DNA of 64,000 bases. Source: UBA7672 sp047601145 (GTDB taxonomy: Bacteria > Pseudomonadota > Alphaproteobacteria > Caulobacterales > Hyphomonadaceae). Under the pieces are notes generated by a model. The model was not told the DNA's origin. It ran no database searches and worked only from the letters and a program-made list of their open reading frames with translations. Positions 50,999 through 59,148 of the stretch are shown piece after piece. The position numbers and the translations under genes are program-made. The stretch spans positions 558,001-622,000 of the forward strand of contig JASGJW010000001.1 in the NCBI GenBank assembly GCA_047601145.1. The letters run 5' to 3'. The stretch's first letter is position 1; each line of letters opens with the position of its first letter.

Positions 50999-51541
50999 AT
51001 GACTTCCGACACTGAGATATCTAAGACCCTGTCGTATTGGTTGCGCCACAAGCCTGAGGCAGCCGGGTTTAAGCTTTCGTCAGAAGGATGGGCCGATGTC
51101 GATCGTGTGCTGGCCGCCCTTTCCAAAGCGGAGATGGCGGCTGATTGGGATCGCCTTCTACACGTCGTAGAGACGAACGATAAGTCGCGGTTCGAGTTGT
51201 CTTCCGATGGCGCGCGCATCCGCGCTCGACAGGGGCACTCGGTCAAAGTTGAGGCGGACTGGACGCCAGCCACGCCTCCAGTCGAATTGTTTCACGGAAC
51301 GATCGCGCGCTTCTGGACAGCCATTGAGACGGAAGGACTTAAGGCGATGAAGCGCCATCACGTCCATCTCTCAGCAGACGTAGAAACTGCAAAGCGCGTC
51401 GCAATGCGTCGTGGTCAGCCAATTATTCTGACGGTGGACGCTGCTGGCTTGGCGGCTGCGGGCGAACCCTTCTTGCTGGCGTCGAATGGCGTCTGGTTGG
51501 TCAGCAGTGTCCCGCCCAAATTTCTGTCGCGGTTGCCTTAA
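50999..51541 (+). CDS. kptA: RNA 2'-phosphotransferase
   Basis: 180 residues of the Tpt1/KptA family. ISKTLSYWLRHKPEAAGFKL is the N-terminal signature; HGTIARFWTAIETEGLKAM, RHHVHLSADVETAKRVAMRR and GVWLVSSVPPKFL carry the conserved Arg-His-Arg-Arg set. Uses NAD+ to remove an RNA 2'-phosphate, or ADP-ribosylates RNA ends; the bacterial physiological role is unclear. Start at ATG 50999; upstream open sequence to 50705 has no family similarity. It is one of few plus-strand units in the left half of the array. Confidence 0.9.
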   Translation: MTSDTEISKTLSYWLRHKPEAAGFKLSSEGWADVDRVLAALSKAEMAADWDRLLHVVETNDKSRFELSSDGARIRARQGHSVKVEADWTPATPPVELFHGTIARFWTAIETEGLKAMKRHHVHLSADVETAKRVAMRRGQPIILTVDAAGLAAAGEPFLLASNGVWLVSSVPPKFLSRLP

Positions 51542-51571
51542 TTCCGAAGCTGACGCTCAGCCAAGAACCTC

Positions 51572-51605
51572 AACCGGCGGCATTTCGCCGAACTCGGACA
51601 TCGAG
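51572..51605 (-). repeat. Array repeat, truncated, 3' of gene 51611
   Basis: Minus-strand ATGTCCGAGTTCGGCGAAAT follows the stop at 51611; the distal GGCCC half is missing, apparently cut by the convergent kptA unit. Confidence 0.6.
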
Positions 51606-51610
51606 ACTCG

Positions 51611-52066
51611 TCATCTTCCCCCGAGAAACCGCAGCGCAACCGACTGGAACTGATCAGCCTGCACGACCTCAATGGTGTAGCCGCTCGCTAGACACTCAAA
51701 ACAGGAATCGTGAAAGAGGAACAAGAAGTGTCGGGCCTTGCTCGGCACGCTAGCCGGAAATGAATGCTTGTTGAGTTCACAAATTTCCTCATTCCATGGG
51801 CTATCGAGCACCTCGTAGCAGCCGTAGCTCAACCCTCGTGTGCGCGGTATTCCGTCCCAGGCCTCGTCATTTGGATAGCCAAACTTCGAGATCAAACACC
51901 GATCAAATCGAACTATCGCGCAACCAACATCATGATAGAGCCCGTCGGGCATCAGTCGCGTCGCATTGAAGCTCAACATTGTGTCGTTTTCGTTCGCGAG
52001 CACATTTGCGCCGGACACAGCTGCCTCTGGCGTGATGTCCGTTGCTAGTGGGATGACTTTTTCCAT
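51611..52066 (-). CDS. Hypothetical protein (151 aa)
   Basis: MEKVIPLATDITPEAAVSGA at the N-terminus; Cys/His/Phe-rich centre (HFLFLFHDSCFECLASGYTI), also GYPNDEAWDGIPRTRGLSYG. No signal peptide. Not recognised. Array unit. Confidence 0.65.
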   Translation of the reverse strand: MEKVIPLATDITPEAAVSGANVLANENDTMLSFNATRLMPDGLYHDVGCAIVRFDRCLISKFGYPNDEAWDGIPRTRGLSYGCYEVLDSPWNEEICELNKHSFPASVPSKARHFLFLFHDSCFECLASGYTIEVVQADQFQSVALRFLGGR

Positions 52067-52105
52067 CGGGGCTACCTACCACGACCGGCGGCCGCTCCAA
52101 GTCGC

Positions 52106-52184
52106 CGCATGTCTAGATTGGGCCATCTCGCGCCGCCGGCTCTACCAATTCAATCCGGCTGGATCTCGCCGTAAGCGGACATTC
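52106..52184 (-). repeat. Array repeat, full copy (class 1)
   Basis: Minus strand after the stop at 52187: GCGAATGTCCGCTTACGGCG, AGATCCAGCCGGATTGAATT, then GGCGCGAGATGGCCCAATC and TAGACATGC. Complementary ends ATGTC/GACAT at 52109-52113 and 52178-52182. Confidence 0.75.
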
Positions 52185-52186
52185 GC

Positions 52187-52690
52187 TCAGTCCCAGAAGT
52201 TGAAAAGGACCTCGCCAACAGACCGAGGCTTCCAATACTTCATGTCATCGGCCCAAATTACGTCAGGATATGCGTCGATCAGAGCCCGATCAGCTTCCGT
52301 CAATTCGCTTGTCAGCTCTTGAGCTGGTGCGACAACAAACTGCCCGTCTCCAACGGTAGCTGCTGCCGCGCAGAAAGCGGGATCATCAAAGAATCCACGA
52401 TCTGGATACTCCGCCACTCGCCCGGCTAACGCGGTGACACGTGATCCTTGCTCGAAGAGCACCGCAAATTGTCGCTCCTCGTACTGGATATGAGCCCAAT
52501 GATAGCTTTTGGCGGTCTGGTTCCAAAAGAACTCTTGCACGCGCCAATCCAACTCGCGCGCCACGGCATGCAACGCGGTTGTGATTTCACGACGTCGGTC
52601 AAATGAGCGCTCTCGCGTGTCCAACGCCAAGCGCAAATACTCGCTTGGTGCCTGTCTTGGAAATTCAGTTCTTCGGCTTTTGCGCTCCAT
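52187..52690 (-). CDS. Hypothetical protein, duplicated in array (copy A)
   Basis: 167 residues; differs from the gene at 60393-60896 at about 18 positions by my count. FPRQAPSEYLRLALDTRERS, REITTALHAVARELDWRVQE, KSYHWAHIQYEERQFAVLFE and KPRSVGEVLFNFWD are the conserved stretches. Soluble, no signal, function unknown. The two copies have opposite orientation and different neighbours, and a 13-codon remnant of a third copy lies at 55996-56034. Confidence 0.75.
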   Translation of the reverse strand: MERKSRRTEFPRQAPSEYLRLALDTRERSFDRRREITTALHAVARELDWRVQEFFWNQTAKSYHWAHIQYEERQFAVLFEQGSRVTALAGRVAEYPDRGFFDDPAFCAAAATVGDGQFVVAPAQELTSELTEADRALIDAYPDVIWADDMKYWKPRSVGEVLFNFWD

Positions 52691-52709
52691 AGACCCCCCG
52701 CGTTAGCGG

Positions 52710-52790
52710 TTCGACCGGCAAGAATGGATCATCTGAACTCCAGTGCTCGCTAAATCAACTCGGCCGGATCTCGCCGAATGCGGTCAGCCG
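52710..52790 (-). repeat. Array repeat 3' of lipoprotein gene 52797
   Basis: Minus strand: TGACCGCATTCGGCGAGATC, about 30 divergent bases, distal part diverged but ending TTGCCGGTCGAAC; the GACCG/CGGTC pair forms the complementary ends. Confidence 0.6.
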
Positions 52791-52796
52791 TGCCCG

Positions 52797-53504
52797 CTAA
52801 TTGCTTACTGGACCCGTTGGAATTTCCGGCGATGCCACGCCGAAACAACTCTCCGCACTTTTTAGAAAGCGCGATGTCCAGCCACCCAATTCGCTGTCAA
52901 CCGGGTATCCGCTCGTTTTGATATCTAGACGATAGCTGATGACGCCGGGGGCGAAATCTTCGCCCAGGTTCGCCCAAACGTCCAAGCAGTTACAATGGCC
53001 AATCGGGCGATCCATAGTGGCGCTCTGTTCTGCTTCCTTGGAGGAATACGGTACGGATTCCCAGCTTTGAGCCTTCAGATCTACTGCGACTGAGGGAAGC
53101 GCAGCAGCGAACATCTTCATCGCTTCTGAGACCGCGGGGCAGGACCGACTATCTGCCCAGTGGTCCACCGCTCGGTCCAGCAGTTCCAATTCGCCGTTTT
53201 GCACGTCGAACTGCCGCGTACGGCGAACGAGGACATGGCGCTGAGCGTCTCCTTTGTCCTCAAATCCCGACCAGTAGTCATAAAATCGAAGAACGAACGC
53301 ATCGATGCCATAGGCTGGGTTGTAGACGATCCCAGCAAATGGCTCGTGGCCGCGATAGGGAGTGTGGTCATCAAACGTGCCGAGTAGGCTGAAGTAGTCT
53401 TGGTCGACATTTTCGGAAGCCGGCGGCGGCGCCTTCGGCTCAGAGGGTTTTCCGTCGCACGCCGCAATGCTTAAGCCGATCAGTGCGAGCCCGAGGCGCT
53501 TCAT
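52797..53504 (-). CDS. Hypothetical lipoprotein
   Basis: 235 residues from Met 53504 (MKRLGLALIGLSIAACDGKP; lipid-anchored Cys at 16), then a Pro-rich linker. The mature domain contains several Cys (RSCPAVSEAM; GHCNCLDVWANLG; ESCFGVA) and aromatic repeats (RGHEPFAGIVYNPAYGIDAF). Not recognised. The frame upstream to 53630 is the repeat-bearing spacer. Confidence 0.68.
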   Translation of the reverse strand: MKRLGLALIGLSIAACDGKPSEPKAPPPASENVDQDYFSLLGTFDDHTPYRGHEPFAGIVYNPAYGIDAFVLRFYDYWSGFEDKGDAQRHVLVRRTRQFDVQNGELELLDRAVDHWADSRSCPAVSEAMKMFAAALPSVAVDLKAQSWESVPYSSKEAEQSATMDRPIGHCNCLDVWANLGEDFAPGVISYRLDIKTSGYPVDSELGGWTSRFLKSAESCFGVASPEIPTGPVSN

Positions 53505-53583
53505 TCCAAATCGCCCTCTCGTCGGAACATGGATGCAAGTGTCGACGCGAGATACCTCGCTCTGCAGAAAGTGAGAAGCCTCT

Positions 53584-53658
53584 GGATGTCCGCTTTGGGC
53601 CGTCTCGTGCCGCCTGTCCGACCAATCCAATCAGGCTGGATCTCGCCGTTTCCAGTCA
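53584..53658 (-). repeat. Array repeat, full copy (class 1)
   Basis: Plus-strand GGATGTCCGCTTTGGGCC at the distal end and CCGTTTCCAGTCATCC at the stop-codon side form the complementary ends; the centre carries ACCAATCCAATCAGGCTGG. Confidence 0.75.
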
Positions 53659-54198
53659 TCCTGGTGAGCCGTTGGGCGGACGATCATCCGTCGTCGGATT
53701 TGAGATCAGAGTGCGCATATATGCGATGAGGTTGATCCGATCGGGTAGACGGCTGAGACCTCTGAAAGTGGATTTCGTGGCCGGGGCAAATTGCTTGGGC
53801 GATTGAATGAAGTGATCTAGCCGCTCGACGGTCCAGTTGCCTTCGAGCTCCGATAATGACCCTGGGCCGGTGGAGAAGCGATAGCCAGGGTAGGAAGCAA
53901 CATCGCGGCCGACCACACCGAACAGGTTGGGTCCCTGCAAGTTCGGCGCGTTCGCTTTGAACATGTGACACGCCATGCACTTGAACGACACCTGCCGTCC
54001 AACTTCCGTATCTGCGACAGCCATCAGCTCGTCGTATGGCGCAGGGATCTGCTGGAAGGTTTGGGCAGGCAGGTCCTGCGCGTATTGCTCACCCGCCTCG
54101 AGTTTGAAAAACGCAGCGCTTGCCTCGCTCAACCCGCACATCAACAGCGCGGTCGCAAATGCGCAACCCAACGACATATTTCGCACATACGCTGTCAT
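53656..54198 (-). CDS. Secreted c-type cytochrome lacking the usual Met ligand
   Basis: 180 residues. Signal peptide (hydrophobic to ASA near 28), one haem motif KCMACHMF (Cys74-x-x-Cys77-His78), GPNLFGVVGRDVASYPGYRF, and the C-terminal helix DRINLIAYMRTL of class I cytochromes c. In the usual axial-ligand motif (GTKMxFxG) the sequence is ATKSTFRG, with Ser143 in place of Met. So the haem is bound but its sixth ligand is absent or different. Periplasmic; array unit, with GAGGGGGAGG leader. Confidence 0.82.
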   Translation of the reverse strand: MTAYVRNMSLGCAFATALLMCGLSEASAAFFKLEAGEQYAQDLPAQTFQQIPAPYDELMAVADTEVGRQVSFKCMACHMFKANAPNLQGPNLFGVVGRDVASYPGYRFSTGPGSLSELEGNWTVERLDHFIQSPKQFAPATKSTFRGLSRLPDRINLIAYMRTLISNPTTDDRPPNGSPG

Positions 54199-54403
54199 TC
54201 AAGCGCCTCCCCCTCAATGGAAGGATACACTCCGTGGGCGGAGCATCAACATTGTACTTAGGCATGCTACATTTTCGGAGGCGCAGGTTTCCTAGCGCGT
54301 CGTTTCAGCCCTGCGTCTATGGTTTTAGAGGCGACTGGATATCGCCGGGAGCGGCCTTTCGAGAGTTCTGAATCCCCACCATGATGACAGCGGAGATCGA
54401 GAG

Positions 54404-54796
54404 ATGAACGAACACGAACGCGGTTTCTTGGACTTTCTAATGGAACCGACCCGCAGACGGATGGGATCGCTGCTCGAACTCGGCGAGAAGCGCCGCCGTG
54501 ATGTTAGGTCATTGCTCGATCATTCTGCGCGTCTTGACCCACGCTTTGCGCAACACCTGGTTGGCGGAGAAAACTTTCCCGCCAGCGTCGAGACAATGCT
54601 GCGAAAGAAGGGGGCACCCTCCACGTGCTATGTCGTTTCCGCCAACCGCGACCTGGATGGTCGCGAAATGCTGCTCGCCGAAGCGCTCATCGCAATTGTT
54701 GGAATGGGCCACGGCGCTTTTGTTTCAAGCATCCCCGGTAAGCTCGGGATATATGAGTTTGAGGACCCGAAATCATCGTATCTGCTTTCGAGGTAA
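54404..54796 (+). CDS. Hypothetical protein (130 aa)
   Basis: MNEHERGFLDFLMEPTRRRM at the start; many Arg in the first half (LGEKRRRDVRSLLDHSARLD) and a hydrophobic stretch (LLAEALIAIVGMGHGAFVSS). No signal, no recognised family. Plus strand inside a minus-strand part of the array; the repeat behind it is shared with the convergent next gene. Confidence 0.6.
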   Translation: MNEHERGFLDFLMEPTRRRMGSLLELGEKRRRDVRSLLDHSARLDPRFAQHLVGGENFPASVETMLRKKGAPSTCYVVSANRDLDGREMLLAEALIAIVGMGHGAFVSSIPGKLGIYEFEDPKSSYLLSR

Positions 54797-54800
54797 CCGG

Positions 54801-54874
54801 AGTGTCGGCTAGCGGCCACTTCTGCCCTTCGGGGGCATCCATTGGACAGGTCAGTATTTCGCCGAACTCGGACG
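54801..54874 (-). repeat. Array repeat, full copy (class 2)
   Basis: Minus strand after the stop at 54875: CGTCCGAGTTCGGCGAAAT, CCAATGGATGCCCCCGAAGG, GCAGAAGTGGCCGCTAGCC, GACACTCC. GTCCG and CGACAC sides complement each other. Confidence 0.72.
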
Positions 54875-55276
54875 TTAGCCCGTTTGCTCAACGCGCACGT
54901 TTTCGACACCGTCCGCTGCGCGTAGGGATCGTTCAACGAAGTCGGAGAGATTTGAGGCCTTCTCACGGCGGCGCTGTCGCGTCCAAGGAAAGAGGCCGCG
55001 ATTGAAGTTGTCGCTGACTGTGATGCGCCAGCGATTTGGATCATCCTCAAATGCGTTCGTAAACCCTAGCAAGAGTGTGTCAGGCGCTGCCGAAACCCGA
55101 ACGGCGTAGCCCCAATCTTCCACAATGGGCTCTTCATCGAACCCGGCTGCCTCAAGATTGCAAAGCCAAGACATGACCCACTTGGCGCAGTTGAGGCCTG
55201 TTAGGGCGTCATCCGATTCCGCCTGTGGAGGGTCGTCGAGCCCCGCCTTGCTGAAGGTGATCGTGCTAAAGATCAT
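54875..55276 (-). CDS. Hypothetical protein (133 aa)
   Basis: From Met 55276: MIFSTITFSKAGLDDPPQAE, then LNCAKWVMSWLCNLEAAGFD and RITVSDNFNRGLFPWTRQRR. Small cytoplasmic protein without recognised domain; looks like the single-domain accessory/immunity-type proteins common in arrays, but that is only an impression. Frame is open to 55339. Confidence 0.62.
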   Translation of the reverse strand: MIFSTITFSKAGLDDPPQAESDDALTGLNCAKWVMSWLCNLEAAGFDEEPIVEDWGYAVRVSAAPDTLLLGFTNAFEDDPNRWRITVSDNFNRGLFPWTRQRRREKASNLSDFVERSLRAADGVENVRVEQTG

Positions 55277-55322
55277 CGCAATTGGATACGACGCACAATG
55301 GCGTAAATGAAGAGGTCCGCGA

Positions 55323-55400
55323 CGGCTGCTTAGGGCCATCGACGACCCTCAGCGGCTTCCCCCGCTAGTTCCGGATCTCGCCGACTCCGGCCGTTCGCCC
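55323..55400 (-). repeat. Array repeat 3' of lipoprotein gene 55414
   Basis: Minus strand after the stop: ACGGCCGGAGTCGGCGAGAT and, at the distal end, GATGGCCCTAAGCAGCCGTC. ACGGC and GCCGT are the complementary ends. Confidence 0.7.
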
Positions 55401-55413
55401 CGCCGCTCAATGA

Positions 55414-55833
55414 TCAATGATCGAACTCAATGAATGCGTGTGGCTGGTAGTAATTTTTCCAAGCATCGATCACGTCAGAGTCCACGACTGGACAAGCAAG
55501 AACAGACAACCAGTTCGGAAAATCGCCGCCCGGCCGTACCCACTTCGCAAAAATGAGGTGCGCCCGGTTGCTAGGTTCCACATCTCTGCAGGTTCTAACC
55601 GCGGTAGCTTCAATCCTGACGTCTGGCCGTCCTGTCACCTCAAATACATAGCCTGTGGCGTCAGCTGCCAGGTCACCCAGAAGAACGCTCGCTGACGTAG
55701 CCGCAACGATCCTTCCTAGAAAGATGACGTCAGCCCCAGACGAAGCCGGAGCGCCGGTGACACAACCCATCAACTGGAGTGCGGCACCAGCGCAAATAAG
55801 AGACCTCAAAATCGACCAGCTCCTAATCGCCAT
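55414..55833 (-). CDS. Hypothetical lipoprotein
   Basis: 139 residues with lipobox LMGC (Cys about 24: SLICAGAALQLMGC). Mature part VIFLGRIVAATSASVLLGDL, then VEPSNRAHLIFAKWVRPGGD FPNWL. No recognised family. ATG 55833; ATGGGGGAATGG lies upstream. Array unit. Confidence 0.66.
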   Translation of the reverse strand: MAIRSWSILRSLICAGAALQLMGCVTGAPASSGADVIFLGRIVAATSASVLLGDLAADATGYVFEVTGRPDVRIEATAVRTCRDVEPSNRAHLIFAKWVRPGGDFPNWLSVLACPVVDSDVIDAWKNYYQPHAFIEFDH

Positions 55834-55916
55834 TTGAGAACGAAACCCATTCCCCCATCAAGCAGGTCCCGCCTGCAGTTGAGTCATCGATACTAGGCGG
55901 GGACTATGCTTGGGCC

Positions 55917-55995
55917 AATGTCAGGAAGGGGCCATGTCGCGCCGCCTGTCCGTCCAATTCAATCGGGCAGGTTCTCGCCGAAATGCGACGATCGC
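55917..55995 (-). repeat. Array repeat, full copy (class 1), left behind with a gene remnant
   Basis: Contains GGGGCCATGTCGCGCCGCC, CAATTCAATCGGGCAGG and TCTCGCCGAAATGCGACG (plus strand). The repeat's gene-side end is followed by only the last 13 codons of a gene. Confidence 0.75.
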
Positions 55996-56034
55996 TCAGT
56001 CCCAAAAGTTCGGAAGCATATCACCTACGGTGCG
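55996..56034 (-). pseudogene. 3' remnant of a third copy of the duplicated array gene
   Basis: On the minus strand 39 bases read RTVGDMLPNFWD-stop, matching the C-terminus RSVGEVLFNFWD of the two full copies, and lie directly next to a full repeat, as in the full copies. The rest of the gene is missing. Confidence 0.7.
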
Positions 56035-56075
56035 CTAGCGCGGCCACACCAACCTCTTCGTTGGGGTGTCGTGTT

Positions 56076-56945
56076 CTAAAAGAACTCCGGATCCGCGTAC
56101 GCGAACTGTGGGTCGACGCAAACCACCTTCCCATCGTGCAAGTACGCAACAAAGCGCGGATACTCGCGCGGGTTCGATGAATCGATATACACCACAATTC
56201 CATCAGGCGTTTTGCTGCATGGGGAGTCCGGATACGGGCTGGGCGGGTCATGCATGGCTTCCGCTATGCCCTCGCCGGGAATCCAGTAGGTGCCGCCTCG
56301 GGCGCGCACATACTCCAGGAACGCTTCTTTTTCCGCAGGAAGGCGGATCGCGGCGCCGTCTTCGCTCCAAAACTTGAACTCGACCGGCGCGATAGTCGCC
56401 TCGGACCAATGCCGCGGATCTTTAGGAGGCGCTGGTTGCCGCTCGGCAATAAGGATCGCTGCCCCCAACGCCACTTGAAACATGTTGAAACCGATCAGTG
56501 CTGTGTTGACAGCCGCAAGTGCTCCTAGCGCTCCCATCCAATTGCGCCTGTTGCGTTTCGCCCTTTCGCGGTCGAGTTGCCAAATCCACCAACTGACAAC
56601 CCCGCTTGCGATTCCAGATGAAGCCAAAATAAGCGAAATCGGAGTCGACCATTCACCGATGCGGGCCGATATTGCTATCGCCACCCCGGCAGCAACAATT
56701 GCTGATGCCGCCCCATAGTGAAACCACGCCACCCAGTTCAGCTTGCGCAAGACGATGTGCACGAGTGGACCACACACAAGCGTCACGAGCAGTGCCAAAA
56801 CCAACAGAGCGGCTGGAAATACAGGCGCGGTCGGATTGAAGAAAATCTGGATAGCCAGAAACGCCGCGACGGAAGCTGCCAAAGGTCCAGACAGCATAGC
56901 TACAACAGCTGGGACGACTAACCGTTGAGCGTGTCGTTCGGTCAT
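56076..56945 (-). CDS. Hypothetical multi-span membrane protein
   Basis: 289 residues. About five membrane helices in residues 10-175 (MLSGPLAASVAAFLAIQIFF; LLVLALLVTLVCGPLVHIVL; AAVNTALIGFNMFQVALGAA), then a soluble C-terminal domain of about 110 residues (FKFWSEDGAAIRLPAEKEAF to KVVCVDPQFAYADPEFF). No known family. Inner membrane. Array unit; no obvious promoter seen. Confidence 0.68.
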   Translation of the reverse strand: MTERHAQRLVVPAVVAMLSGPLAASVAAFLAIQIFFNPTAPVFPAALLVLALLVTLVCGPLVHIVLRKLNWVAWFHYGAASAIVAAGVAIAISARIGEWSTPISLILASSGIASGVVSWWIWQLDRERAKRNRRNWMGALGALAAVNTALIGFNMFQVALGAAILIAERQPAPPKDPRHWSEATIAPVEFKFWSEDGAAIRLPAEKEAFLEYVRARGGTYWIPGEGIAEAMHDPPSPYPDSPCSKTPDGIVVYIDSSNPREYPRFVAYLHDGKVVCVDPQFAYADPEFF

Positions 56946-57009
56946 CGGACAGTTTTACCCCGGTGAGTTCCCTGATTGACGTGCGGGACCATAGCAACCG
57001 GACGCACGG

Positions 57010-57095
57010 GATCCTACGGCTGCAATGGGCCACCTCCGCCCTTCTGGCACATCCCTGGGTTAGGTCGGCAGATCGCCGATTCCGGACGTCCAGAC
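57010..57095 (-). repeat. Array repeat, full copy (class 2)
   Basis: Minus strand: ACGTCCGGAATCGGCGATCT, GACCTAACCCAGGGATGTG, GAAGGGCGGAGGTGGCCC, TTGCAGCCGTAGGATCCCGT; ends partly complementary (ACG...CGT). Confidence 0.75.
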
Positions 57096-57105
57096 GCGCG
57101 GCAGA

Positions 57106-57627
57106 TCAAGAACAGCCCTCCATGTTTTCGATGGACCCGTTGCCAGCGTAGATCTTGCTGACTCTTTCATCCGCGTCGATGGAGAAACGAAACCCGTTTT
57201 CGTTCCGGCCGCCAGGTTGGAAGTAGAGTTCGTGCTCTGGTTCTATGACGTATGGCGCAGGCGTGCGGCGAAGGCCCGCATACGCCTTGCGTACCTTGGC
57301 TTCGTCATCGCCGATGCTGATGCCGCTGTCGGTCTGTACACCGCTGTTCTTACCAATAACGATGCTTCCCACGCGTCCATCGACAACGAGAGCGTGAACG
57401 TGCTTCGCGGTGAACTCCGCGTAATGGCAACCCTCCCATTCTCGCAAAGAGTCTTTGTCGAGTGGACGGGGCTCGGGAATGAAGCCTTCCTTCCCGATGG
57501 CTTCAGCTTCCATCATGCCGACGCGCACGGCGCCAAATCCGTCATAGGTCAGCCGAGGCGATGATGATTGAGCATATGCGCTGAGGCCGGCGGCGCTTAA
57601 TAATGCAGCAAACAGATATCCGCGCAT
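57106..57627 (-). CDS. Hypothetical secreted protein
   Basis: 173 residues: signal peptide (MRGYLFAALLSAAGLSAYAQ), then YDGFGAVRVGMMEAEAIGKE, GCHYAEF and ISIGDDEAKVRKAYAGLRRT, which resemble two BamE-like repeats (G-x-x-VGM). Likely periplasmic. Start 57627; the 8 extra codons upstream are doubtful. Confidence 0.66.
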   Translation of the reverse strand: MRGYLFAALLSAAGLSAYAQSSSPRLTYDGFGAVRVGMMEAEAIGKEGFIPEPRPLDKDSLREWEGCHYAEFTAKHVHALVVDGRVGSIVIGKNSGVQTDSGISIGDDEAKVRKAYAGLRRTPAPYVIEPEHELYFQPGGRNENGFRFSIDADERVSKIYAGNGSIENMEGCS

Positions 57628-57674
57628 TTGTCCCCTCAAGCTCCTCCTCAATAGTGGGTGTCACGCTTCACGCC

Positions 57675-57735
57675 AAGCGGCCGAAAAGGGCCAACTTCTG
57701 CCGTTCGTAATTCTGTATCCAAGGGGCCGGGTTTG
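57675..57735 (+). repeat. Array repeat-like segment, divergent copy
   Basis: GGCCAACTTCTGCCGTTCG here resembles GGCCACTTCTGCCCTTCGG of the copy at 54801-54874; it lies between two divergent genes and so is not 3' of a gene. Confidence 0.4.
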
Positions 57736-57796
57736 GTCCTAAGTTGCCGTTGGCGACGCTCGCTGTCTAAGCTGCCCGACCAACGTTGGGGGAAAG

Positions 57797-58141
57797 ATGG
57801 ACCACAAAGCGCTGCCCGCTGGAGTAGAGCGATTTACTTGTCCGTGTTGCGGATACGCCGATCTCCAAACGGCACCATACGAGCGGTTGATTACGCCGCC
57901 CGTGCCATCGTCATTCAGCCCGCCATATTCGGACCACTTCGGAATGCCGTCTTACGACGTATGTAGTTGCTGCGGTTTCGAGTTCGGGAATGACGACAAG
58001 CCCAGCACGGGTGAGCCGGCGTCTTTTTCTCAATATCTAGCCGAGTGGATCGCAGACGGTTGCCAGTGGTTCGATGTGCAACGAAGACCCATAGCTTGGA
58101 ACCTTCAAGACCAGCTGCAGGCCGCAGGCATCAAGGCATAA
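57797..58141 (+). CDS. Small zinc-ribbon-like Cys-rich protein (CPCC/CSCC)
   Basis: 114 residues with FTCPCCGYAD near 13-22 and VCSCCGFEFGNDD near 55-67, two Cys clusters that look metal-binding, and Trp/Gln-rich C-terminus. Similar layout to the gene at 62258. ATG 57797 follows TTGGGGGAAAG, the shared leader. Confidence 0.68.
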   Translation: MDHKALPAGVERFTCPCCGYADLQTAPYERLITPPVPSSFSPPYSDHFGMPSYDVCSCCGFEFGNDDKPSTGEPASFSQYLAEWIADGCQWFDVQRRPIAWNLQDQLQAAGIKA

Positions 58142-58157
58142 ATCCCGGGGGCTGTTA

Positions 58158-58200
58158 CGTGCGTCTGCTTACGGCGATTTTCTGACGGTGAAAGCCAGCG
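58158..58200 (+). repeat. Array repeat, half copy
   Basis: GCGTCTGCTTACGGCGATTT follows the plus-strand gene's stop; no distal GGCCC half before the next convergent gene. Confidence 0.5.
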
Positions 58201-58204
58201 CGAG

Positions 58205-58621
58205 TCAGTCCGCAAGGACGTCCACCTCCGACACCTTGCCATCTACCCCCATGCGAATGGCGAGCCACTCGCTATCAATGCCAAACAGAGTGCGATCGCG
58301 GCCAAGTTCGTAGACAAGTTGGTATTCTGAAAAATAGGTCGTCGCGGGAGGCTCCCCGAGCTGGGCAACAACCTCTGCGCGCGTCTTGCCAGTCAGGGCT
58401 CGGCCTAATTTCATTCCGTCTGCCATCCGAGCCCGCTTGTGAAGCGGGTCGGAATAATCGTCCCAACTGATGGTGCCGGATTTCCACCAGGCCGCAACGA
58501 AAGGCAGAGGGGCGAACACGACCAGATAGATAATCAGTCCGAAGCCCGCCGCGGCGTAGAAAACGACCGCCGATGGGCCTTGGAAGAAACCGCCACCTCT
58601 GGACCGGCCACTTGCTGACAT
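58205..58621 (-). CDS. Hypothetical membrane-anchored BamE-like protein
   Basis: 138 residues: one helix near 16-43 (AVVFYAAAGFGLIIYLVVFA), then GRALTGKTRAEVVAQLGEPP, YELGRDRTLFGIDSEWLAIR, which is a SmpA/BamE-like fold seen in other small envelope proteins. Start at Met 58621; upstream frame to 58705 overlaps the next gene's end region. Confidence 0.66.
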   Translation of the reverse strand: MSASGRSRGGGFFQGPSAVVFYAAAGFGLIIYLVVFAPLPFVAAWWKSGTISWDDYSDPLHKRARMADGMKLGRALTGKTRAEVVAQLGEPPATTYFSEYQLVYELGRDRTLFGIDSEWLAIRMGVDGKVSEVDVLAD

Positions 58622-58720
58622 CAGCACCCCCGTGCCTCCCGATTGTTCACTACCGCTGTTATGACCGCAATCGGCGAGATCGCGACAATGCGCACTCAAA
58701 CGCACTGGTCATGCCATGGG

Positions 58721-59062
58721 CTATCGGAAGTTCCGGAGCCGGTAGGTCTCCAGCGCCGCGATTGCCTGCTCGAGTGCGCTGTAAGGAATCTCGATTTCTT
58801 TCCCGCCCTGAGTGAGGCATGCGACGAACGGCTCTCCTGACCGCGACGGATCGGCAGAGGCTCGGCAGATGCCATGCGCGATCAGGTTTCGGATTCGTCG
58901 GGGCTCCGTGAGTTCAGAAATTTGATTTAGATCGCCTACCTCCCGATTGTTCTGCCGCATCGCGTTTTCAAGAAATCCCCATTGCAGGAGGACAAAGCCG
59001 ATTTTGGCCATCAAGTCGCTGAAGCTCGGATAAGCATTCGGATTCGGCATTGGGCTATTCAA
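58721..59062 (-). CDS. HEPN-like small protein with RxxxxH motif
   Basis: 113 residues, all-helical pattern: MAKIGFVLLQWGFLENAMRQ, then RRIRNLIAHGICRASA, and SALEQAIAALETYRLRNF. RNLIAHG matches the catalytic RNase motif R-x4-6-H of HEPN domains, here with a second basic/polar run in front. HEPN proteins are ribonucleases or their non-catalytic relatives in toxin-antitoxin and defence systems. No antitoxin (MNT) partner is next to it; assignment from motif only. Confidence 0.55.
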   Translation of the reverse strand: MNSPMPNPNAYPSFSDLMAKIGFVLLQWGFLENAMRQNNREVGDLNQISELTEPRRIRNLIAHGICRASADPSRSGEPFVACLTQGGKEIEIPYSALEQAIAALETYRLRNFR

Positions 59063-59074
59063 TCAGCCTGCAGT

Positions 59075-59145
59075 CGATTGTCCACTTCCGGCGATTTTCG
59101 GCCCGTCTGCCAGACCATCAACAGGCGGTGGATGCTCGCTGTCGA
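59075..59145 (-). repeat. Array repeat, degenerate
   Basis: Only scattered cores (CACTTCCGGCGATTTTCGGC and GATGCTCGCTGTCG) between the HEPN-like and next genes; weak. Confidence 0.35.
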
Positions 59146-59148
59146 TTC

